From Rebecca billardiae RCC1528 (lineage: Eukaryota; Haptophyta), in the NCBI GenBank assembly GCA_965240325.2, contig OZ251225.1:1302001-1366000 (forward strand): DNA of 64,000 nucleotides, given 5' to 3'. The position numbers were made by a program, and so were the translations under genes. The notes under the pieces are model-generated. The model did not search any database. It saw nothing but the letters and a program-made list of their open reading frames with translations, and was not told the DNA's origin. This document shows positions 54,359 to 64,000 of the stretch, in pieces. How positions within the stretch are numbered: the first letter of the stretch is position 1; every line of letters begins with the position of its first letter.

Positions 54359-54817
54359 ACCCGATTCACTCATTCTGTTGTCGATGCTGGCCGCCATCAG
54401 CTGCGTAGTGCGTCGCCACTGGTTCGAGTTTTCCGCTGGCAGCGCTTCGTCGGGTCATTCATTCAGCATCAGCGTTTTTGTCGCGCGTCAGCTCAACGGT
54501 CATGTCTGCGGTCATCAGGTACGGTACCAGTAGCTGTACGACAAGTGTCTCAGCCTTATAGTCTTAGCAGTCCTCATAGTCATATACCGCGAGGTGCGCA
54601 CCAGGCAGGAGCCCAGCTCACTGGCAGCTGGACGGCGCGACTCTGGTCCCCTGGCGGGGTGGCGCAAGGACTGTCACCTGTCCGGTCCGGGGTCCCCGGC
54701 GCGCCCCACTCCACTGCCAAGAGCCGCTGCGGCGCCGCTGCTGCCGCGCGCTCGCCACCCGCCGCACGAGCGCCGCCGGGTCCGCACGGCCGCGTGCTCG
54801 CAAAGGCGTCGCGCACG
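54359..54817. promoter_or_regulatory. Region between CDCA7-like gene and Ku70
   Basis: 459 bp between stop and next ATG, same strand. The Ku70 frame is open upstream to 54545 without another ATG, so part of this is presumably 5' UTR. Confidence 0.35.
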
Positions 54818-56968
54818 ATGGACGAGCCGGGCGAGTACGGCGGCGAGGACTTTGAGGGTGCGGACGCTGGTGTCGACCCCGATGACCCCGACGCCCAAAA
54901 GGAGTTCAACATGCACGACGCCATCCTCTTCGTCATCGATGTGACCGAGCCCATGATCCGACACAAGTTCGCATCGGGCGGTTTGCCCTTCGCCTACGTC
55001 GCGATGGAGGCTGCGATCGAGTGCATGACCGACCGCGTGCTCTCGAGCGGCAAGGACCTTGTCGGTGTCCTGCTGTACGGCACGAAGGACCACTCCAACG
55101 CCATGGACTTCAAGCACGTGTGGGAGCTGGTCAAGCTCGCCGAGCCGTCGGCCAAGACCATCCGCATGCTGAAGCACCGCGTGAAGAATGTCGAGGTCTT
55201 CGGCGAGGCGGAGCTCAAGGAGTGTGGCGGCTCGGTAGCAGGTGGGGTCAATCTCCGCGATGTGCTCCTGTGCTCGCAGCTCGCCTTGCAGAAGGACTCA
55301 GCGCGGCGTGCGCGGAAGCGCATATTTCTCTTCACGTGCGACGAGCAGCGCGGTGCGATGCTCGCGCGATCGCCTCGAGCGCGCCGTGGCCGAGGGCTGT
55401 AGGCGGGTCGCGAGTGAGTATCTCACGCCGTGGCAACCCCCCTGCGCCCCGGCTGTGCAGGCGCGTCCCAGTCCGCGCTCGATGACGCTCGGATCAAGGC
55501 TGCGGACATGCGCGGCTCGGATGCTCTCACAGAGATCCGCATCGAGCCCTTCTTCCTGTGCCCGCCGTCGACGGAGTGCTTCGACACGGACGTGTTCTGG
55601 CGCGCGGTCATCGTGGCCAACCGGGGCGAGGAGGACGGCGCGTCGAGCGACGCGTTGCGCGCGGGCGGCGCCGCCCCGGCCGAGCTGGCCCTCACGGTGT
55701 GCGACAGGGACGCGAGCGCGCTGCAGGGCCTCGCCCGACGGGCCAGCGCAAAGAAGCGCGCGTACACGAATCTGCCGATGGTCCTGCCCGATGGCCACGA
55801 GATCGGGCTGACGCTGTATACGCTCGTCTCCAAGCGCGCCAAGCCGCCCGCCCGGAAGCTCGTCGCCGAGACGAACGAGGCGGTGGTGATGAAGACGCGG
55901 CAGCTGAACGCTGCGGACGGGCAGGTGCTCGGCGACCAGTACGACATCGGCCACCTCTTCCCCGTGGGCAATCGGAACGCCATCTTTGAGAGCGTACGCG
56001 CGTGCGCTCAGCGCCTCGCGGCCCCCTGGCCCCCGCCTGCGCCGCCACGATCCCGGCTGACCCGATGCGCGCCGCGCCGACCCGCGCCGCGCGTCGCGCC
56101 GCAGGGCGAGCGCGCCAAGCTCAACTCGGCGTTCGGGCACACGCGCCTGGCGCTGATCGGCTTCAAGTCGCGCGAGCGGCTCAAGCCGTACCACAGCAAG
56201 AAGTCGGGCTACTTCGCCGTGCCGAACGAGGCCTCGCTCAGCGGCAGCACAGCCGCGAGCCGCGCGCTGATCGAGGAGCTGTGCGCGCGCGACAAGATGG
56301 CAGTGGGCATGTACATCGCGCGGCAGGCGGTCTCGATGGTCGCGCTGCTACCGCAGCAGGAGGTGCGCGCCGCCGACGGCGCCGTCAGCCTCCCGTTCGG
56401 CTTCCACGTCCTGCCGCTCCCGTTCGCCGACGACGTGCGCGCGCCGCCGCTTGTCTACGGGCCGGCCGAGCCGAGCGCCGAGGCGGTGGCTGGTGCGAGG
56501 GCTCTCGTCGACGCGATGCGCATCCCGTACGAGCCGCGCAAGAACCCGGTGCTCGAGCGCTTCTACACGGGGCTCGAAGCGTACGCCCTCGCCGAGACGA
56601 ATGTCGCGCAGGTCGAGGACCACACCCTGCCGGACGCGCAGCTCGTCGAGCGCTGCGCACCGCAGGCTGAGGAGTTCAAGGCTGCGGTGTTTGGGGACGA
56701 GTACGCCGAGCCGCAGGCTGGTGGCGCCGCACGCAAACGGGCGGCGGCGGCTGGCGACGCGGGCGGCACGAAGCGGCTCAAGGGCGGCGCCCCGGAGACG
56801 GCGCGCGAGTGGCGCGACCTCGCCAACGCCGACCAGCTTGGCCAGCTCACGGCGCCCATCTTGAAGGGGTACTGCGATCAGCACAGCCTTAAGAAGGGCG
56901 GCAAGAAAGACGAGCTTGCCGCGCGCGTGCGCGATCACATCCTGAGCGCTGGCACCGATGAAGGCTGA
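54818..56968 (+). CDS. XRCC6: Ku70, DNA end-binding subunit for non-homologous end joining
   Basis: Exons 54818-55352, 55461-55993 and 56105-56968 give 643 residues (human Ku70: 609). Ku70 and Ku80 form the ring that threads onto double-strand break ends. The vWA-like N-terminal domain starts at ~30 (DAILFVIDVTEPMIRHKF) and includes LVGVLLYGTKD; the block FLFTCDEQR is joined across intron 1 to DDARIKAADM. The central beta-barrel core is in exons 2-3 (GFKSRERLKPYHSKKSGYF; PFGFHVLPLPFADDVR). The C terminus carries a basic linker and a SAP motif (~595-640, LTAPILKGYCDQHSLKKGGK). Introns are 108 bp (GTGCGA) and 111 bp (GTACGC). I see no Ku80 gene here. The product is nuclear. Confidence 0.95.
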
Positions 56969-57202
56969 CCGCGCGGGCGCGCTTCAACTTGGGCTCCAAA
57001 CCCGCGGGGCGGCGGCGGCCATCGGTTTCGGCACGACAACGATGTGGGTGCCGGTACATAACAGATTTATCGGCGCTGGCCAATCAGAATTCGCCACAGC
57101 TGCCGACGGGAAACAGAGTCGTTTCTGATGTGGGCGGGATTGCGTCGGTCACCACAGCTGGCGGATCGAGACGCCTTGCCACGCCCGGCGCCGGCGGGAG
57201 CT

Positions 57203-58283
57203 ATGGCGCTGCCGCCCATCCGGGGGGGAGCAGTGGGCTCACCCCTGGGGGCCTCTGGGGACAAGTCGTATCTGAAGCAGCGGCGGCGTCCGGTGCCCGT
57301 CATCGAGAAGGGCAGCGCGCCTGATGCACCCGAGGCGGATGTGCACATCGACCTAGTGGACAAGGGCCCGGAGCACAAAAGGAGAATGTCGCAAACGGGG
57401 AAGCGAAAGGCGCCGACGAAGGGGAAAGCACGCGCGCCAGGCGACACGCAGAAGGGGAGCCCGCGCGCGCGTCGGAACAGCCTGAAGGACAGCACGGCTG
57501 GCCCCTTCGTCAAGGAGGCCACGCTCCGCAGGCGGTGTGCGCAAGCGCGGCGGGATTACGAGCGCGCCGTTTTGTGATGGCTCTGACATGCGCCCTCGCG
57601 ATCGCCCGCGCGCGAGCAGGCCGAGGGGAGCGCACAAGAGCCTGCCGCCCGAGCTCGAGAAGCGAGCCAAGGACTTGTTCTACGAGTTCGACTACGATGG
57701 GAACGGCCAGATCGATGCCTCTGAGCTGCGATCAGTGATGAAAAGTGAGTGCTGCGCGCGTGACGCGAGCCCGGATGGAGGCAGGGCGCACTGCCGTCGG
57801 TGCGCGTGTCCTCAGTGGTGCCGACACGCGTGGAGCCTGCCGGCGGGTGGGCATCTCTCACCACCGCGCCCTCGCGACCCCCCCAACCCCCCACCACGCG
57901 CGCGCGCGCGCGTGGCAGCCCTCGGGCACGAGCTGACGCCAAAGGAGGTCCAGTCCATGCTCGACCGCGTCGACCGCAACAAGTCCGGCGCCGTCGACCT
58001 GCGCGAGTTCATGGACTACCTGGCGGAAGTGAACTCGACCGGGCACGACGCGGCGAAGCGACGCTTCGGCGACGAGTCGAACGTGCGCCATCTCGTCGCC
58101 GCGGTGAGCTTGGAAGGGCAGGCGAAGGACGATGTGGGGGACGACACCAAAGTGGACGGCTCGGCGCTGCAGAAGATCCTGTCGGAGGACTTTGACCTGC
58201 ACGACTTCCGGATCGAGGAGGTGCTCCCTGGGCCGATCACGTTCAACTCGCTGCAGGTCTTCCTGCTGGACGGAAAGGCGTGA
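57203..58283 (+). CDS. EF-hand calcium-binding protein, calmodulin-like core
   Basis: Exons 57203-57534, 57620-57744 and 57919-58283 give 273 residues. The first ~110 residues are basic and disordered (Lys/Arg/Pro/Gly). Two canonical EF hands follow: loops DYDGNGQIDASE (~135-146) and DRNKSGAVDLRE (~170-181), with all calcium-coordinating positions filled. The linker VMKTLGHELTPKEVQ, rebuilt across intron 2, is the calmodulin-type inter-hand sequence and fixes that junction. The C-terminal ~90 residues contain a degenerate second lobe (FDLHDFRIEEVL). Introns are 85 bp (GTGTGC) and 174 bp (GTGAGT). Intron 1 and the start codon are less certain. Probably a calcium sensor; the partner is unknown. 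Confidence 0.75.
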
Positions 58284-58765
58284 TTGTAAGGCACGAGGCG
58301 CCCGGCCGCTGGCCCTCGCATCTTGCCGGCGCCCTCAGGCGGCAGCGCGCCGCCCGGGGGCCGGCCGCTCACGAGTCACGAGTCTGCGAGTAACTCGCGC
58401 GTCACGCTGACTGTCAAATCTGTCAATCACCGGGCTCAGCAGTCGGTGCCGTCGGTGCCGTGATGGCCCGGGCCATCAATGCTCATTGGGCGGCCTGGAG
58501 TGCGGCAGTCCGCTGATGTTGTCATTTCAGGAACCGACGCCGGTAGAATACTTATTATACTATGATACTAATATGTTTTAGCAGTAATTAATAAATAATA
58601 ATCAAATATTTAAATAACGTATACACTCTCTTAGCAGAGCGGTTGAGACTCTCTCTCTCTCTCTCTAGCTCTCTCTCTCTCTCTCTCTCTCTCGTCTCGG
58701 GTCACGTCCTGTCGCCCTCATCAGAAAGCTAATCACCCGCGGTACCGCGATGTTTGCGCGAGTGG
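58284..58765. other. Convergent intergenic region
   Basis: Lies between the 3' ends of the EF-hand and nucleotide-sugar transporter genes. AT-rich in the middle, with a CT microsatellite at 58648-58693. Confidence 0.5.
58648..58693. repeat. (CT)n microsatellite, ~46 bp
   Basis: Runs of CT interrupted by a single TAG-type break at about 58667-58669. Confidence 0.95.
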
Positions 58766-59821
58766 TCACGGAATTACGCCGCCAATGTCGTCATCGGATT
58801 CGCCCCCTTCCACTTCTCGGACCAGCAGGCGCGTCTGCTCGGTCGCAGCCTTCGAGTCGGCTGGCAGCGTGGACACGTTTGCGCGTAGCTCGCTCGATGA
58901 GCTGTCGCTGGTGGGCAATGTGACGGCGATGCCCATGTAGATGTAGGTGGTCACGACGACGATGAACACCGCGAGCACGGAGTGCAGGTTCATCTCCAGG
59001 TCGAACCACACGGCTGAGATGCACACGAGCACGGCCATCACCGACGAGTTTGCAAAGTTCTTCACGATCGCGTCGGCGTGCTTGTACACAAACGAGACAG
59101 CCAGCCCGTGCAGGGCCTGGAAGAGCACCAGCGCCCACGCAAGCGGGCCGTAGCCCTCGAAGAAGCCCTTGTCCGACTTGGCCGGCCCCACGAAATAGCA
59201 GCCGATGCTCGTGAGCAGGCCGAACGTGTACAGCAGCGTGTTCTGCAGGTTGAGCGGCACCTCAAACCCCTTGATCACCAGCTGGTTCCACACGCTCGAG
59301 GACGCGGTGATGAAGGTCGCCAGCGAGAGCAGCACGTAGGCGATCGCCTCGTGCATCGGCAGCCCCGACGTGACGTCGTACTGGATGATCGCGATCGAGC
59401 AGCACTGTATCATGATGCAGCACCACTGCAGCTTGTTGAGGCGCTGGCCTGTCAGCCGGAGCATGATAGCGCACAAGTACGGCGCGATCGACTTGAAGAG
59501 GGAGAGCGTTCCAGGGTCAGCTCTCTCGAGGACAAAAAACGTGAGGATATTGTTCGTCGTGTACATCGATGCCAGTCCAAAGTAGTGCAGGACGATCGGG
59601 ACTGACAGGTTCTGAAACCAGTCTGTGCCAGCAGCTCGTGCCTCCCATGTGCGCGACGCTGCTGCAAGGGAGAGCTTGAGCAGCTCTGTCAACGCGACCG
59701 ACGAGGCGGGCGAAAATTTGTACGCGCCCTTCGTCTGCGCAAGCTTGAAGAGCAATATCGCCGCCGACTGCACCGTCACCAGCGTGAAGAACGCGACCAA
59801 TTGGATGCCCACCCCGCCCAT
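58766..59821 (-). CDS. Nucleotide-sugar transporter (SLC35A family)
   Basis: An intronless 351-residue protein, ATG 59821-59819; the frame extends six codons upstream only with a TTG. About ten hydrophobic helices span the sequence. Family landmarks visible are SSVALTELLKLSLA, LHYFGLASMYTTNNILTFF, a GTLSLFKSIAP stretch, QWCCIMIQCCSIAIIQ, and KNFANSSVMAVLVCISAVWF with the FANS-type motif of UDP-galactose/UDP-GlcNAc/CMP-sialic acid transporters. The C terminus is cytosolic, Ser/Asp/Glu-rich. It would exchange a cytosolic nucleotide sugar for a lumenal nucleoside monophosphate across the Golgi membrane. The substrate cannot be read from sequence. Confidence 0.88.
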   Translation of the reverse strand: MGGVGIQLVAFFTLVTVQSAAILLFKLAQTKGAYKFSPASSVALTELLKLSLAAASRTWEARAAGTDWFQNLSVPIVLHYFGLASMYTTNNILTFFVLERADPGTLSLFKSIAPYLCAIMLRLTGQRLNKLQWCCIMIQCCSIAIIQYDVTSGLPMHEAIAYVLLSLATFITASSSVWNQLVIKGFEVPLNLQNTLLYTFGLLTSIGCYFVGPAKSDKGFFEGYGPLAWALVLFQALHGLAVSFVYKHADAIVKNFANSSVMAVLVCISAVWFDLEMNLHSVLAVFIVVVTTYIYMGIAVTLPTSDSSSSELRANVSTLPADSKAATEQTRLLVREVEGGESDDDIGGVIP

Positions 59822-59937
59822 GGCGGCGGGCACGGCCAAGCCCGGCGAAAACGAAAGACGGGCGGCCGCGTGCGCAGGAATTGTTTTTTTCTAGATGCGG
59901 CTGGATTTCCGATGTTCCATTTTCCGGTGCTGCTCGG

Positions 59938-60587
59938 ATAAGGCTATTTCAGAACCGTTACGGCTTCTATTTGTCCGGAGTCTGAATACGGGAATTGGAG
60001 TGGCGCGCGAGGAGCTCAGAAGGTACACTGGGCCCCGGCCAGGCAGCGGCTGGGCGATGGCAACGTGCGTCGTGGGAGGGGCACGTTCGCGGTGCTGTGC
60101 GGCCGGGTGCGCGTGGGTGGAGAAGGCGAGGCTCGCGTACGTGCAGGAGCCGCAGCTTTAGGGCCTCAGGTCGCTCCAGCACGGCTGCGGCGTCGGCTTG
60201 CCCCCGCCCGCGCCTACCGTGGGCTACGAGCGTTGGCTCTTCTGCGACGAGCACGACCCTGCTGCTCTAGCGCTGATCGGCGACGTCGTCGTGGTTGAGA
60301 GCCTCTTCGGTAGTCCCAGTCCGCGTCGTCACGGCGATCTGAGGTGTGGAGCTACGTGCGAAGCTGCACGTGCAACGCACTCTGCTCTCGCGCGCGCGCG
60401 CACAGTCGACAACACGACATCTGCTTCTGGCGCAGCCTGTCATAACAGCGGCTTCGGCGCGCCCTCGCAGGCGCGCGCGGTTAATCCCTGTCGTGCGCGC
60501 ACACGGCCAACGCGTGCGTGCGGCTGCGCGTTCGCGCATGCCGTCGAGCATCAAGGCGTCTTGCGTGCACCGCTGGTCCGCCCGTCC
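59938..60587 (+). repeat. Left arm of the 2.26-kb inverted repeat
   Basis: Pairs with 61548-62198. Carries a protein-like stretch around 60210-60300. Confidence 0.9.
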
Positions 60588-61240
60588 CTGGTCGAGAGCC
60601 AAGTGTACGGTAGCAGTTACGATGCTGCTGCTCTCGCGGAGTCGGGGCAGGAGCGGCTGGCCACTTCTTCGACTGGCAGGCACGCGGTTACCAAGCCGCA
60701 CAATCGGACGGGGAGCACGGTGAAGATTTATGTGATACTCTCGCCACCCGGTGGAGGATACGGCGGAGGCACTCTCTCCTTGGGCAGTACGCTCAAGCGT
60801 CCGTCGGCCTGTGACCGTCAGGGCAAGCTGCTGGCCGCGCTGGCGCACAGGATGGGCGACATGACAAAGGGCATGAGGCACATGCTAATGCCCGGGAACC
60901 ACGCCGCGCTCCGCGCCGCGCTGCCCGCCAGTGCCCAAGCTGCACCGACTACGCGCCGAGTGGCACGCGGTGCGCGGCTAGGAGACGGACGCGGACGCGG
61001 CGTTTGGCGACAAGTGTACGCAGCCACGCCGCAGACGGTGGCAGGTACGCGCGGCGCTTCGACGTGGACAGGCAGCGGCTGCTGCGCGAGGGCCAGCCCC
61101 ACGCAGCCGCTGGCCACTTCATCGCCATGGCCGTGTGGCCCGTATGCATCGACCTATTGGTGGCGGCGCCGGGTGAGTACGCCGAGCAGCGCGACACAGC
61201 GCTCGCGGCGCTGCATGAGCTCGTGGCGAAGTGCAGCTAG
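60198..61240 (+). CDS. Hypothetical gene spanning left arm and core of the element
   Basis: A frame from 60198 stays open through the left arm into the core; splicing 60969 to 61035 (donor GTGCGC, acceptor CAG, 65-bp intron) continues it to a stop at 61240, giving 325 residues. Protein-like parts are VGYERWLFCDEHDPAALALI at the start, KLLAALAHRMGDMTKGMRHM near the intron, and in exon 2 RRFDVDRQRLLREGQP and HFIAMAVWPVCIDLLVAAPG. The part between about 60330 and 60700 is poor, and the frame has no ATG near its start, so this may be two captured fragments rather than one working gene. No family recognised. Confidence 0.3.
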
Positions 61241-61547
61241 AGCTCGGCAGCGCGGCTGAACGCGCGACACGCGGCCTCTGGATGAGCTATTTACTGCGCG
61301 CCGGCCGCTGGCCGACCGGAGTGGACCGCCGAAGCCAGCACGAAGCTGGCCAAGCTGCGGCCGTGCCGCTGACAAGTAGCCCAGGTTCAGGCGCCGGGCC
61401 CGATCTGGGTCTGGCGCCTCTGACTGCAACTCAGGGGCACATCATCCGAGGTGCCCAGGTCGATCTCGCGCTGCCGACCGCATCAATGACACTGCTAGAG
61501 CGCTAGTACAGACGTATACTGACTACTCGGCTGCCACAGACGCCCGC

Positions 61548-62198
61548 GGACGGGCGGACCAGCGGTGCACGCAAGACGCCTTGATGCTCGACGGCATGCG
61601 CGAACGCGCAGCCGCACGCACGCGTTGGCCGTGTGCGCGCACGACAGGGATTAACCGCGCGCGCCTGCGAGGGCGCGCCGAAGCCGCTGTTATGACAGGC
61701 TGCGCCAGAAGCAGATGTCGTGTTGTCGACTGTGCGCGCGCGCGCGAGAGCAGAGTGCGTTGCACGTGCAGCTTCGCACGTAGCTCGCAAACCTCAGATC
61801 GCCGTGACGACGCGGACCGGGACTACCGAAGAGGCTCTCAACCACGACGACGTCGCCGATCAGCGCTAGAGCAGCAGGGTCGTGCTCGTCGCAGAAGAGC
61901 CAACGCTCGTAGCCCACGGTAGGCGCGGGCGGGGGCAAGCCGACGCCGCAGCCGTGCTGGAGCGACCTGAGGCCCTAAAGCTGCGGCTCCTGCACGTACG
62001 CGAGCCTCGCCTTCTCCACCCACGCGCACCCGGCCGCACAGCACCGCGAACGTGCCCCTCCCACGACGCACGTTGCCATCGCCCAGCCGCTGCCTGGCCG
62101 GGGCCCAGTGTACCTTCTGAGCTCCTCGCGCGCCACTCCAATTCCCGTATTCAGACTCCGGACAAATAGAAGCCGTAACGGTTCTGAAATAGCCTTAT
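61548..62198 (-). repeat. Right arm of the 2.26-kb inverted repeat
   Basis: Pairs with 59938-60587. The same protein-like stretch appears here on the minus strand but is frame-shifted after about 61786. Confidence 0.9.
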
Positions 62199-62668
62199 AT
62201 CGATCGCGATGCTTATTTGCTTGCCCGTGCGGCCTCCGTCAGTCCGTGCCCCAACACCGTCGCGGCGATGCGCGCTGCCGGCGCAGTCTCAGTGATGTCT
62301 GTACTTGCTTGCTTGGCAGGCGCTATGCAGAGCTTGAATATTCGGATGGCGGCCGACCTGCGCGCTGCTCTCGCAGCTCAAGCTGCCCGGGGCCGGGCCC
62401 GGCCCCGAGGTGGCGAGGCCGAGCAGGCAGCGCTGCCTAATAAGGCCCTAAGCCGGAGGCAAGACTCCAAGAGCCTGGGCGTCACCGGCAGCCTGAGGCC
62501 CTGAGGAGGAGTCCCGGCGGCGGCGGGCCTTCGGCGTCGGCCGTGCCGCGGGCCCTCAGCTCGCGCTGTTCGCCGACGTCGCCCGGCAGCGCGGCTCCTT
62601 CTCATCACCGCCCGGCATCACGATCAGCCTCCTCGGCAGACTGCCCGTCCGTGAGAGCGCACCGCGGA
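62199..62668. other. Spacer with a small open frame
   Basis: A 78-codon plus-strand frame (ATG 62268, stop 62504) begins with a signal-peptide-like stretch (VSVMSVLACLAGAMQSLNI), then becomes Ala/Arg-rich. It could be the first exon of a gene or chance. Nothing else supported. Confidence 0.3.
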
Positions 62669-64000
62669 TCATCCTCTTCCGTTGTCTGGACCCGTGCCCG
62701 GAAGAATGGGCATCTCTGGCAGGTTGGGCATGCTGCGGGCACCGTAGCCTGGCAGCAGGCGCAGCCGCTGCTGCAGCGGGTCGACGTCCATGGGCATCAT
62801 GCTCAGCGCAGGTGTGATCCCTGCGCGCACGGGTGGGGCGGGGAGTCCGGCAGCCGCGTCAGCCGGCGGGCACCTTGCGCATGCCGCCACGCCGGGTCGC
62901 GCTCGCGCGCCGCACCAAGCATGCATTTGTTGATCTCATCCGACGGCAGCGGGTGAGAGCCGCCCATCTGCCCGACGGCTGCCGCGCCACAGGCGCACCC
63001 ATAGATCAGTCCGAGCCGCACATCGCCCGCCTGGCACCAGCCGTAGAGGAAACCCGCCGCAAAGGCGTCGCCAGCGCCCGTGGTGTCGACCACCTGTCGC
63101 GCCTTGGCAGGCTGCTCCCATCGCTCGGTGCGCGACGCGGCGATCGCTCCCTCCTTGCCGCGCGTCACGACGATGAGCGGGCAGTTCTTGTCGAGCAGCT
63201 TCGTGATCGCCTCGTCCACCTGATGCTTGCCCACGTGCGTCATCATCATCGCCTCCTCCTCGCTGCAGATGAGCACGTCCACGAGGTGGAGCATGTCCTG
63301 CGCGGGGCGGCGCGCGCGCCGCAGGGGATAGGCATGAGGCGGCGAGCGCGGCGGTCTGCGCGGCAGCCGGCAGGCGATGGCATGGCGGGCGGCGCGCGGC
63401 TGCGCACCTGCAGGTCGGTCTTCCATTCGCCCGACTGGTCGGATTGCGGGACGAGGGAGATCGTGGCGCCGTGTGCCCTGGCCTCGGCCATCAGCGCGGG
63501 CATCGACGCCTGCAGCCCGGTGCAGTCGTAGTAGGCAGCAAAGTGCACGTGCCCTGTCCTTCGGGACATGAGCTCGGCCTTGTTCAGGTCGCGCTCGCAT
63601 AGCCGCTCGACGGTGCCGCGATACGAGACGAAGGCGCGGTCGGACGAGCCCGAGAGGCAGATGCACACGCCCTGCCCGCCGATCGAGGGCGCAGAGAGGA
63701 TGACGCCCGTCTGCTTGATGCGCTCGGAGACCAGGCGGCCGTACACGTCATCTCCGACGAGCGAGTGCAGGACGCACTTGTCGAAGCGCAGGCGGCGGAC
63801 GGTGAGCTCTCGTCTGCGCGTGGAGATGAGTGACGCGAGCTGCACTGCCGTGTTGAGCGCCGAGCCGCCAGGGTGCGTCTCGATCGGCATCTCGATGAGC
63901 GTGTCGCCGTCCCACTTGGGGAGCGAGCTCACTTTTGCAATCATGTCCAAGTACACGTCGCCCACAATGTGTATCGACTTGAAGGGCACGTCAAGCGGCT
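62669..64000 (-). CDS. pfkB-family carbohydrate/nucleoside kinase (5' end outside window)
   Basis: Exons 64000-63408 (continuing beyond the right edge), 63297-62874 and 62820-62669. Near the N-terminal part: IHIVGDVYLDMIAKVSSLP and GGSALNTAVQLASL, the substrate and first signature region of ribokinase-type enzymes. In exon 2: VLICSEEEAMMM, LIVVTRGKEGA and DTTGAGDAFAAGFLYGW, the second pfkB signature with the anion-hole GAGD and catalytic Asp. Such enzymes phosphorylate a sugar or nucleoside with ATP. Introns are 110 bp (GTGCGC) and 53 bp (GTGCCC). The last exon adds a Met/Pro-rich 50-residue tail of unknown role. No ATG lies within the window. Substrate unknown. Confidence 0.9.

Larger units (their letters stand above)
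59938..62198. mobile_element. 2.26-kb inverted-repeat element with 650-bp arms
   Basis: Bases 59938-60587 are the reverse complement of 61548-62198 apart from a few substitutions and at least one single-base indel near 60350/61786. A 960-bp core (60588-61547) separates the arms. Immediately outside the AGGC..GCCT ends both sides show TA (59939-59940 and 62197-62198), consistent with a TA target-site duplication of Tc1/mariner-type insertion. The near identity means recent formation or ongoing gene conversion. No transposase is visible, so it would be non-autonomous. The arms and core carry protein-like sequence (60198-61240), suggesting capture of host gene pieces. Confidence 0.7.

Overview
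The window is nuclear DNA from a GC-rich unicellular eukaryote, most probably a marine microalga (a haptophyte or a pelagophyte-like stramenopile would fit, but the sequence alone does not decide). Support comes from MCM5, Ku70, a CDCA7-like zinc-finger protein and a PP2A B'' subunit, all split by short spliceosomal introns (53-205 bp), from polyproline extracellular proteins, and from long GC-rich repeats. There are no bacterial operons. I modelled 21 introns; every one is GT..AG, and 14 of 21 donors read GTGCGN.

Region 1 (1-10 kb) is repeat territory. It holds the tail of a proline-rich protein, a (TA)n microsatellite, broken coding segments, and a 4.4-kb interval bounded by 55-bp inverted repeats (4915-4969 and 9279-9333, 53/55 identical) that encloses a frame-broken minus-strand gene. 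A ~500-bp dispersed repeat inside it has an inverted relative at 26.2-26.6 kb.

Region 2 (10-23 kb) carries a 3332-codon intronless minus-strand gene. It encodes a polyproline extracellular protein with a C-type lectin domain, a REJ/PKD-like region, an EGF-like and a GPS motif, membrane segments, an IQ motif and EF hands, so it is a polycystin-1/REJ-like surface receptor. Divergent from it is a three-exon MYND-finger protein.

Region 3 (23-29 kb) is mostly gene-poor: a broken gene at 23.3-24.6 kb, dispersed repeats, a 37-G homopolymer, and a coiled-coil gene.

Region 4 (29-50 kb) is gene-dense: an O-fucosyltransferase-like enzyme, MCM5, an MFS transporter, a GT61-like glycosyltransferase, a carotenoid-desaturase-like FAD oxidoreductase, a fucolectin-like membrane protein, PP2A B'', and an LRR-IQ-PH protein.

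Region 5 (50-64 kb) holds a CDCA7-type zinc finger plus SAP protein, Ku70 (also ending in SAP), an EF-hand protein, a nucleotide-sugar transporter, a 2.26-kb element built as a near-perfect 650-bp inverted repeat around a 960-bp core, and the 3' part of a pfkB sugar kinase that runs off the right edge.

Two themes recur. One is secretory and glycan biology (two glycosyltransferases, a nucleotide-sugar transporter, a lectin-like protein, the lectin/REJ receptor and polyproline proteins). The other is chromosome maintenance (MCM5, CDCA7-like, Ku70). Exon boundaries are my own, chosen where splicing restores a recognisable motif; they have not been tested against transcripts.
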